Positions 45,001 to 57,000 of a DNA stretch of 64,000 bases are shown piece by piece. How positions within the stretch are numbered: the first letter of the stretch is position 1; each line of letters begins with the position of its first letter. The notes below the pieces were generated by a model. That model did no database searches. It was given only the letters and a program-made list of their open reading frames with translations, and had not been told where the DNA came from. Made by a program: the position numbers and the translations under genes. Source of the DNA: Otis tarda (taxonomy: Eukaryota > Chordata > Aves > Otidiformes > Otididae); contig CM048554.1 in assembly GCA_026413225.1 (NCBI GenBank), forward strand, positions 88,639,963 through 88,703,962, given 5' to 3'.

Positions 45001-48000
45001 TCTACTCACATCTGAAACTGAGGCAGGTTTTCAGATGGTAAAGCTAGAGCCAAGTCCAGAAATTTGCAAGCGGACAAGTACAGGTTCAACCATCTCTGGC
45101 TATTGTAGGATGTGGAGAAACCATTGCCGCCTGTGTATGTTGTCTCCAGACCAGCAACAGATGGGCCAGAAGTTCTAAAATAAATTAGAGCAGGCAGGTG
45201 AATCATAACAGCCTTCTGCCACTACGTGAACATCATCTTGCTTACTTGCCTTTACAAACACACAACAATTTACCAACTTAATCCTGAATCCATAAATCAA
45301 AGCAGAACATTACAAGTCTGCGCTACGAGTGGAGTTTTGTATGGTTTTTTTCGTGTGTGTGTGTGTACATATACATATACATGTGTACCTCATTCCCATC
45401 AGACATCCAAATTAAGAGAAAGTTTTAAATTGCCAGTCATGTCAATATTACTTTATTTTAGGGAAAAATTCTTCAAAAGAACAAAGAGAATCTACAAAAA
45501 AAAAATGTGAAGAACAAGACTTGGGCAAATAACTCCTGTTCTTTTGAGAAGTCTGCCACTACTGCTGGCATTGATTAGATCATACTGTGCAGAAGGTAGA
45601 TGGGACAGAAATGCACAACGAAATAAGAAAAATCATCTGCCTTAACTTTATGTCTTTCGAACACATTTTTATTTAGTAAAAAAAGTGCATCAGTCTTATT
45701 CTAAATAAATGTATGATACAGAAAAGCTATGAAGTCGTGCCATGCATATTTTAATGGCAGAAGCAGTGTCATTTTACCCAGGAAGAGACTAAGAACATAC
45801 TTGCATTGCATAATTTACCTTAGTGGTTTATGAGCAATCTAACAGTGGGATTTTTTCTTTTTTTTTCCTTTTTTTTTTCTTTTGTCCTGAATGGTATGTC
45901 CCTGGTACTGCAGTCAGACTGAACTACCCTTTTCTTGTCCTTCTCATTTGAGCTTGACAATTCTAAAGACAAATTATTCTAAAGAATGACTTGACTGCCC
46001 ATCAGCACGCCAGGAGACTATTATAAAGTTAACAAGTGGGAAATTTGTAAGTTTACCTGGAAATGTCTTCATCAGCAGTGAGCTCCTGTTCCATCAGTAA
46101 GAACACTTGTACCTGAAGATCAAATGCTGCATTTTAACACCATTTTTTTATGGACTGTGACTCAGGAAAGCACTTTAAGTAGGTGTGAGTAATAAGCTTT
46201 AGGGGAATGGTTTGGAGCTTTATTTCCCTTCCTGGATGATGAAATAACCTCCTGAACTATGTATGAGTGGACACTGACACCCTAAAGCTTTTTAATCCCT
46301 TATATATAGCCTGAGCAGCACAAGGACCGTAAGAAACTGGCTCTTTTATGGCTAGAAAAGCTCTTGGAGGCTAATCCCCTCTACCTCTTAGAGAGAAAGA
46401 CCTAAAATAAATGAGAACAGAAGAATCACATAATGGAGCAGTCAAGCTCAGTTGTGAATTCCCACAAGTAACATAGTCTCGCCCTCTGAAAGGAGTTCCA
46501 GGACTGTGGTAATTTGTGTAAAGACCAGGGGACACAGCACAGCAATCAGAGGGCCACACTGAGTGGAATGGATTTCCTAATATTGATACTATTGACATGC
46601 TCAAAATGGAATGCATCTATTGCTAAAATAATGCACTTGATCTTTAAAATAGTTTATATAGCTTTTCTCCTTCTATTGCTTAGATCTGTTGTTAACTAAT
46701 GGCTAGGTTAGGCATCTACAAAAAAAAAAAGTCACAGCAGTGATTCTGATTTCTTATCTGTTTTAGCCAGTCATAGAATTATAGAATGGTTAGAGTTGGA
46801 AGGGACCTTCAAAGATCATCTAGTCCAACCCCCCTGCAAGGAGCAGGGATATCTCCAACCAGATCAGGTTGCTCAGAGCCTCATCCAGCCTGGCCTTGAA
46901 TGTTTCCAGGGATGGGGCATCCACCACCTCTCTGGGCAACCTGTTCCAGTGTTCTACAACTCGCATTGTAAAAAAATTTTTCCTACTATCCAATCTAGAT
47001 CTACCTCCCTCTATTTTAAAACCATTACCCCTCGTCCTATCACAAGAGTCCCTTGAGAACTCCTTGGCTAACACGCTAAACGGACCACAGGATGCACCAG
47101 CCACTCTCCTCCATTCCCACTGCCAAAGCTGAAACCCAAAAGAGTGCGTCAAACTGCCAACACTGTACACTCCACAGGCAGCAGCTCTGAAAACAGGTGT
47201 TTATCCTGTCTTGTTATGCAGAGTAAAACAAAAGAAAGAAGAAAGCTGAGCTGAGCCTTGTATAAATCTAGTTATAAAATTTCAGCCACAACGTGATCTG
47301 AATGACAATCAATTGCCAATACAAGAAGGATTCTGTCTCCTTCTTTACGTAGGTTCTCATCCTCCTTGATGGAGGAAGAAGGCTAAATGACCAGGAAAGT
47401 AGAAACAGGGAATACTGAGCAGAGCAGGAGTGGGAATGGTGGAGAGGGTACATGCAAATTTAATTCAGGAGACATCTGAACAGCTCAAATAGCATAAGCC
47501 AACAGATGTTCCATTTGGTTGAAAAAAAATAGACATTAGGACTATGAAAATAACTCAGCTTTGAAACTTGTGTCCATTGTACGTTTACACACACATTATC
47601 TAGAAGAGATTTTCTTAAAAATATTGAGGAGGAATTAGGTTGTGTCTCAAATTTACACCAGTCTTCCAAATCATGAATGCTAACTGTAACTCACCAGTTC
47701 AGTGATCATGGTTGGCCAAAGGGAGGTAAGGTGCTGCGGAGACATTCTTAAAAGCAATACTCTGAAAAACAGGAACACTTGGGAATGAAGGGTGGGCACC
47801 TGTGGCAAACGGAGACTTTCTACCAGCCTTTCTGAAACAAAAAGCCAAGAAGGTTTCCTCAGTTCGGAATAATTCCAACTAGCATTTTCTCCTTCCCTCA
47901 CTTACTCTCAATTTTCACTTTTTTTTTTTCTGTCAACATAAAAAATAACCACCTTCACCAAGCAATGAACAAAAGCAAGAAACCTCAAAACAGTGCAGTT

Positions 48001-51000
48001 GCGTATTTTGATTAAAGTTCTCCACAGAAATGCATCTGAGAGTTTTGCTCATCTTACGTAGAGTTTTGTCCATTACAAAAAAAGACGATTTAACAGATTC
48101 CAAACAATGCAAGAACAGTCTGAACAGCTAGGACATACTATCACTATTAAGAGGCTACATCATCATAGTACACAGGATATTACACAGGGACAAGCAGCTC
48201 TTCTTTAACCAAAACCACCTCTAAGCATTCAACATATAAAGCAATTTTTTAGTCAGACCAACTGACTTTGCAGTTCAGACCAGTAAAACCTGATATCTTG
48301 AGCACAGTAAGCCCAGCTACTAATATGACCCACAAACAAACTTCAAAGAATAAATACTGGACCAAATGAAACAAGAAAGATGATGCAATTGACCTTCCAT
48401 ATGGAGGAAGAGTGTCCACCTTGGTAGCACTAAAAGACAATATATCTAGAAGCTGCTGCTGTAACTATTTGTATCGTCTCAGAATAAAACCAAGCAGCTC
48501 CCATTCCCAATCACTTAATCTAAAACATCACTTAGAAGAGATACTCTTCAGTGATAAACAGGATAGATAAACAGAACAGCACAAAAAACAGTTAGAGAAG
48601 TCAAGAATTCAAAACTTCAAGGTCAGTCTTTCTATTTATCCCAGTTGATAAGTGTTTACACCTTGGATGTTCATGGCAAAACAAATGTTGCAGATACCCA
48701 AGGACATTAATCAAGGTATAAAATGACAGATCAGTGACATAATCTGAATAAAAGTCGACCGGCAATCATGAAGTCTGTGTAGTTTGTAATCATTCAAGAC
48801 CGAAAATGTTCTGACCAAAATCTGCAGAATCTTTGCATCCAGCCACAGAAATTGGTACTGCACACTGGTATTCCAGGGGACAAATTTACCTGCTGTTACC
48901 CCGTCATATAAATATTCCTCAGCTAACACCAGAGTCCAGAAGTCCACTAAATTATACATTTTTACTGACCTTGTATGTCTGGAAGGTATTTCTGGTATTG
49001 GTCTATTTCACTACTAAAAATTGCGAAAGCCAGTCTCTTCAGGAGCATAGCACGCTGTTCCAGCTCGACATCCCGATTAGCAAACAGATTGAGTGAACTG
49101 CTCTGAGCCACAGCCACCCGTGCTGAAAGAGAAAATGTATAGTGCAGGGACTAACTTCAAAATTTCCCTTCTGTTTCACTTTAAGGCACAAATAACTCTT
49201 ACTTTCATTGCATTAAAGTTGTTTGAAAGCAGGTATTAATGAGATGTATGGTCTGCAATTTGTATTTTTAACCACAGTGATTGAAAATACATGTTGAAAG
49301 GAAACTTGTAATTATGTGCAATAGTGCCTGGGTTTGGGGGGTTGGGGAGGCAGTTTACCCTTGTTTTTTTTAAACACAATTTCCAGGTATTAGATGCTCA
49401 GAAGTTTGAACGTGCAGAATCAATTTTTCCTTAAGCCAAGTTAGTGCCAGATCCTAAAAAAAAAACCTCCAAAAGCAAGTAAATAAAAAAAAAACCTCCC
49501 AAAACCATCCCCACTTGCTCTGCTTGATCAACTTTGCCACACAGACAAAATTCACTGTGTGCCAGGATGGTCTCAAATTCTCTCACTTAAAGTTATCTTA
49601 TTTATGGATCTCCAGAAACAAATAGTTAAAGATAACATGAAAAACACTGAATAAAGCATACAGATTGGAATAAATGTTGAACAAATGTTTTCTTCAAGAT
49701 ACTAGTTTTCCCTTTTTTAATGTCTCCCTTGGAGAAAAGTCATTACTACATCAATAAATACTTACTCATCAAATCTCTGAATGTGGTTTTGTCATGTGTC
49801 ATCAAATTATCCATAATAGCTCTCCAACTACAAGAAGAAGATTGTATACAAATCAGAAAAGCAATAAAAAAGCAGGAATTTACAGGAATATGTACAGAGC
49901 TTTTTCTGCTCTTTTATTTCAGGCTAAGGCTTCCAACCCAAGCTTTCTGCTACATAAGTACCATTTAATTGGTGCGATTTGAAACTATATTTCTTGAACG
50001 TCCTTCTCAAGAAAATAAGGGATGCCACCCAGAGGGACCTTGACAGGCTGGAGAGGTGGGCCCATGCAAACCTCATGCATTAAGTTCAACAGGGCCAACT
50101 GCAAGATCCCACACCTGGGTCAGAGCAATCCCTAACGTGGATACAGGCTGGGCGGTGAGTGGACTGAGAGCAGGCCTGAGGAGAAAGGCTTGTGGGTACA
50201 GGTGGATGAGAAGCTGGACATGAGCCAGCAATGTGCACTTGCAGCCCAGAAGGCCAACCACATCCCAGGCTGCATCAAAAGAAGTGTGGCCAGCAGGTCG
50301 AGGGAGGTGATTCTGCCCCTCTGCTCTGCTCTGGTGAGACCCCACCTGGAATACTGTGTCCAGCTCTGGAGCCCCCAACATCAGGAAATTTTGGTCCACA
50401 TTATACAAACTCTTCTGTAATGGTATACATAAAATTTGTAACAGCCATCAATATAAGCAGGAAAAAAAGTCTTACTGGTTAACACATGAAGCATCCATCT
50501 GGAAGAAACTGGAATCCATAAAGAGGTCAAATGCTTCCTTTTTCCATGCTCTCCTTGTATACTGATACCCACTAAGACTGCTTAATAACTGGACACAGGC
50601 TCGATAGCTGGATGCATTGTGAGCACTAAACAAAAAGAAGAAAGTCAACAAGAAACACTTTTGAATTGTTGCTTTGTAGAAAGTTTGACAGACATCTCAT
50701 CCTTATCATGCCTGTTTCAACTTAAGTGTCACCCACCAAATTTCAACTGACTGTAGAGATCTACATCAATTCAACAAGTTGTAAATATACCTGTGATTAC
50801 GGAGGTAGGGAACAACATAGTGCATAATATTTACAAGTAAAGGAATAACCCTCTCTTTTTCATCACTGTAGAAAACCATATCCAAGAGATGAGCCAAAAC
50901 CTATAAAAGGAGAGGGAGGTATGTTACCATTCACTCTCAAATTGCTTTTTATCTACTATTTAGCGGGTTTTTTTGTATGATGCCCGTTACTGAACATTCA

Positions 51001-54000
51001 AGTTTGTGATAGAAGTGACAATACAAAATCCAGAGCACAAAGATCCCATCATTTTTAAAACTAAGGCAAAAACACAGAAGCATAAGCTCCTGGGCAAAAC
51101 ATTCTACGAAATAAGCTACAAGAAAAAAAAAATTTTTTAAGATTGACTGCGATTATCAGCAGTAAATCACACATACCACTAATAACACACAAAGTTTGCC
51201 ACCAAAAAAAGTTTCCTATACTACACATCTGAAAGGCCATGCTTTACGCCTCATCTCACTGAATCTTTATAGCTGGGCTAGTAACAAAGTTTTATGTATG
51301 GTTACATGACAGGACCCAGAATCCATTCACATCAGTGTTTCCCATCAAATCTCTTTCCCCAAGTTACTAGTTCAAAGCTTTTCACAATACAAAAGTTAAT
51401 TATAAGACAGTATTTGTTACATCTGAGGAGACATTTACCTCAGAAAGTAAGGTCAATGCATGGACACTGTAAACAGATGGAGTTATGTTTGAAGTTTCCA
51501 TTGCTGGAGACAACATATCTAAATGAAGATAATAATTAAAAAAATGTCCAAAGTTAGTTTTCTTAAGCCATTATTTACCTTACAAGCATATTTTAATAGT
51601 GTATATTTTCAAGATGTACAGCCTTTCCAGATACACTGTGTAAGATACTAATGCCTGAACAATATTGAAGCATTTTTAATATATTCAAACACAGTAAAGC
51701 TGTCCTCTTTGTTCATTTTGGCCTGATAATTAATGTTTTATTTAAAATAGAGATGAAAATGAAACTACCTTCAACATCTGATTCTAAGTTGTTTCCATCA
51801 ACCATAATCTTGGGGGAAGGCTTAACCTCTAAGTTTCGTCTTAGCCAAGTAGTCTGTTCCAAGGAAGAACCAGCAATTGCTCCAATAGCATCCACTATCT
51901 TGTGTGTTACATCCTAGTAGAAAAAAACCCAAGCATTTTAAGAACTTTTTGTTGTCCTGATGTGTTTTTGTAGAAATCTACATAAGTAATTAAGTACTCT
52001 GTTCTGCATTATCAGTGATTAATAACTCCACAGAAAATGAGACATTTTTCAGCAGATTATAAATAGTACTAAATAGAAGATGCTGAAGAGTCATTTAAGA
52101 CTACAGAACCGGTATATTGGATAATTCTAGTACATTCAAGCATTTATTGTTCAATATTGTCCTGGTTTTGGCTGGGATGGAGCTAATTTTCTTCTCAATA
52201 GTTGCTGTGTTTTGGATTTAGTATGGGATTTGGTATGTGAAGAAAGCTGATAACACACTGATGTTGTTACTTGTTGCTAAAGAGACCAAGGACACTTTCC
52301 AGCTTCTCAGGTTTCGTTAATGTGCAGATTCAGGAAGCTAGGAGGGATAGAGCAAGTACAGTTGACCTAAACTGTTTAAAAAGAATACTCCATGCCATAA
52401 ACGTCATGCTCAGTACATAAGTGGGAGTTGGCTGGTGAGAAGCTTCCTCTCTCTCACTCCTTTGCTTGCTGCTCCGTTTTTTTTTTTTTTCCTGTGATCA
52501 CTACTCGGTCATCAGGTGGTGAGAAATTGTGCATCATTCCTTTTGTATATTTTAGTGTCTCTATACTTTATTATAATAATCTTTCTTTGCTATTTTAGTA
52601 AATTGTCTTCATCTCAACCCATGAGTTTTCCTTTCTTCCCAATTCTCTCCTCCATCCCACTGGGGATGGGGAGAGCGAGCAAGCAGCTGCATGGTATTAG
52701 ACTGCTGACTAGGGCTAAACCATGACAAGTATTTTCAAAAAGACACATATTTTCTTACCTGGAGATCTCTTTGATCTTTCTTGTTCTCCAAACTTGGGTT
52801 TTTCATAATGAACTCATTAAGAACACTGGAAAAATATAGACATAGATAAGGATTTTCTTCTCACAATACATTATTCAGTAATTTTAAGAGCTAGGACAAA
52901 TCTGAAGAAATGTTCATGCACAACACTTATTTACTAAACCTTCAATCACTGTTACTTATCAATATTCTAGAAAACATCCTTTCAAGTTTCTTAAACTATT
53001 ATGGTATGATCAAAATTAACTTATCAAGAACATGTTGTATTAGACTATACACAAAAGTATCCTTAGAGACAGTTTACTCAGGAAGATAAATTCCAAAAAT
53101 TCAAGAAAATCGTCCTTGAAGCTTTATACAGAAAATCATATCACAAGTGGTGTTCCCCAGGGGTCGGTGCTGGGGCCTGTCCTCTTCAATATCTTTATTG
53201 ATGATCTGGATGAGGGCATTGAGTGCACCCTCAGTAAGTTCGCAGATGACACCAAATTGGCTGGGAGTGTGGATCTGCCTGGGGGTAGCGAGGCCCTACA
53301 GAGGGATCTGGACAGGCTGGAGAGCTGGGCTGAAGCCAATGGGACGAGGTTCAACAAGACCAAATGCCGAGTCCTGCACTTCGGCCACAACAACCCCAGG
53401 CAGCGCTATAGGCTTGGGGCGGAGTGGCTGGAGGACTGTGTGGAGGAAACGGACCTGGGGGTACTGATTGATGCTCGGCTGAGCATGAGCCGACAGTGTG
53501 CCCGGGTGGCCAAGAAGGCCAACGGCATCCTGGCTTGCATCAAAAACAGTGTTACTAGCAGGAACAGGGAGGTAATTGTCCCCCTGTACTCGGCACTGGT
53601 GAGGCCGCACCTTGAGTACTGTGTTCAGTTTTGGGCCCCTCACTGCAAGAAAGACATTGAGGCCCTGGAACGCGTTCAGAGGAGGGCTACGAAGCTGGTG
53701 AGGGGTCTGGAGCACAGGCCTTATGAGGAGCGGCTGAGGGAGCTGGGATTGTTCAGTCTGGAGAAGAGGAGGCTCAGGGGAGACCTTATAGCTCTCTATA
53801 ACTTCCTGAAGGGAGGTTGTAGTGCGCTAGGGGTCGGCCTTTTCTCTCGTGTAGACAGTGATAGAACTAGAGGCAATGGTTTCAAGCTGCGCCAGGGGAG
53901 ATTCAGGCTGGACATTAGGAAATATTACTTCTCGGAAGGGGTAGTCAGGCACTGGAATGCACTGCCCAGGGAGGTGGTGGAGACACTGACCATGGGGGTG

Positions 54001-57000
54001 TTCAAGAAACGTTTGGATGTTGTGTTGAGGGATATGATTTAGCTGAGAAGTGATGGTTGGACTGGATGATCTTTTAGGTCTTTTCTAATCTTGATAATTC
54101 TGTAATATTCAACATTTCATTTTTAACAGTACAAACAGCCTCCATGCTGGGAATGAATCCTTTCTAGGAGACTGCAAATCTACACATACCTAAGAAACAA
54201 TCATTGAACAGTAGGTTTAAGTTTCTGATTTTTCCTAGAAAATAACTACAAAGAGCCTGAATCACTCACTAAGTAAGGTAAGACTGTGGCTTATATCATA
54301 TTAGAACATAAAAATTAACACATGTAACCACTTCTCAGAGAATCAATTAATTTTATATTAATTGATATAAATCAATTAGATATTTATATATTTATATAAA
54401 TTGGTATAAATTAATTAGAGCAATAGCTCTACCACTCAAAAATAAGTGATAGATATTTGAAAACACTAACACTTCAGTATGATTTCACACACATTTGCGC
54501 TTATCTGGAAACTGCAAATAGTAAAAGCACGTACCCAAGTATGAGGAATTGTCCTGGAGCTGGAAGACCAACCTGGATAGAATCTTTTAACAGAAGCAGC
54601 AATGCTGCCCAGCTATCTACTAAGCTGGTCACTGGAATCCTAAGAGAGAGAGCAGTGATGGCAATGAAAACAGCATAATCTCCCTCAGGTATTCCTCATT
54701 TTCTTTCTACCTCATAATTCTCCTGTCAGATACTGTGACTCAACATTCATACAGATTCTTTGTTTTTTAATTTAATGTTAGGTAGCTACATCAAGTCATT
54801 AATAAAAGGTGGAAGGCAGAGGAACAGTGTACTTGAAATACATGCTGTTCAGTCCAAGGTTGGAGTGGTACCAGTGAATTACAGCACAATTAACATCAGC
54901 TTTCCTTGTGCAGGATGTAGATTTCCTGCAGGATTTTTAGGTGGGATAAGAAAGGTGATGCAGAACTAGAGGACTCAAAATAAATCTTTTTTATGACACC
55001 TGTAGTTCAAAAACACTCTTCACGATTTATATTACACAGGCTATTTCTCATCCTAAGAATTATAAAAAGATGTAAAATACTCAAATTGTCCATCTGCTTC
55101 TTGATGACAGAAATAAAATTAAACTTCTTGCCTACCTTTGAGTATAAGCATAGAAAAACTGCAACATGCAGACTTCCAGCGAAAGGTGTTTCTAGAAAAA
55201 GATATGAAACCTGTGTCATCAGGAAAAAGAAAGTGACATTTTTTTCCTCACTTGCCAGGGCAGAACTGACAATGCTATAATGTTACTGCAATGTCTGAAG
55301 ACATAGCTTAATTTAGCTTAATTCATTAACAGGATATTATTAATGTCCATTTAGACATCTCTCTAAGAAGTTACTATTTTTTTTTTTTTTTTTAACTCCC
55401 TCTTTTCCCCATTTCCCTTTCCCACCTGAAAATAATCAACCTGATGCTAGGCTATGCACCTGTTTCCCTAACATAAGCAGCCTATTCCCACAATACATAG
55501 TCTTGCACAGAAGCAGTAAATAGGATTCTGGAGTTGTTCAGTACATGGCAATGACTTAAGGAGGTACGACTTTCCCCCAGCCATTCATCCATCTATTAGA
55601 TATTGTGAGAATTTTCACACTGCTGCTCAGCTTTGTGAATGAAGTATCCACAGCATCAGTGTTCTATGCTTCAGTAAGAGGAAATTAAATAAATTAATAG
55701 CATCTCTACAGTTTTCATACCTTGTCCTTTGCTATGGCTGGAGGCTGCTTCAAAACTTCTTTCACTGTTTGTATAACGGTCTCTGTTCTCATAACACTGA
55801 TAGAGCGAACTAGCTCGACCAGTAGAAGTTGTTCTTCACCTGCTACAGGAATAACCTAAAAGAATCAAATATATGTCATAGATTATCATCACAGACAATG
55901 CCTGTGCCAAAATTAAGGCAGCTGGCCTCATGGGATTGAAATGTTAGTTACTAACAGTTTATCTAGAGACTTGGAATCACTTATTCTTTTCCTGAAGAAT
56001 TCAGGAAGATTATCCCATGCTAAAATAAATTGGTAGCTCCCTGACAGTACAGTTGCTAATTAGAAATATGATATAAGTATTCTCCATATTTCATAATATG
56101 TATTTTTTCACTGGAAAGTCTGAGTTTTGTCCTTACTGCTTCTAAATCACCTAAAGCTATTACTACAATTTGAAGTGACCACTGTAATATAAACATACCT
56201 TTGTCCTAGAAGTGTTTTTATTTTGCCTCCTTTCATTCCATACAAACGCAATAGCAGCCATGAAGTGAACACCATGATTCATTGAAATTGGACCCAAAAG
56301 TTCGAGAATCTGCTGCCTCAAATTCTGAAACGTGGAAGCAGAACATACACACCTTTAGAAAAGCACCTCAGCCTTATGTTCAAAACAACTAGCTATAAAG
56401 GCATACTTGGATGGTAACTTTTATAAAAGTGGCAGGACACGCTCAGAGGGTTCATAAAGCTCAATTCTACATCTGGTACTACTGAATAATTTTATTCATG
56501 TCTAAGACATGGGAAAATAAAATAAATTTAATAAATTTGCAAATAGTAATGAAGTGGGAAGCAACTGATACAAAGGTACAGAACTAAAAATGATCTGACA
56601 AACTCAAAAAGCATCCTGAAAAGAAAGATAAGCTGCTATAAACGTTTGATCTTTGCATGCAAAGATAGGGATAAACATCTTTAGTGATTCAGGATGAGAA
56701 ACTATTCAGATAGCAGTGCTACAGAAAAAAAAAAAGTCTTGGAATTATAGTGGATCACAAACTCAAGGACTTAGCAAGGAAGGTGAATAGAGCCTTCATA
56801 AATAGTAACATCTCATGAAATACATTAAATATTTCACTTGAAAGAAAATACCATGTATCATGTCCAGTTTTGGAGACCTTACTTCAAGAAATGTACCACA
56901 AACTGATAGAACTCAAAGTATAAAAAGAAGTATTAGTGCTACAGAATACGACCTACAAGAAGGTGCAGAAATGCGTTTGTATACAGTCAGGAGAAAAACA

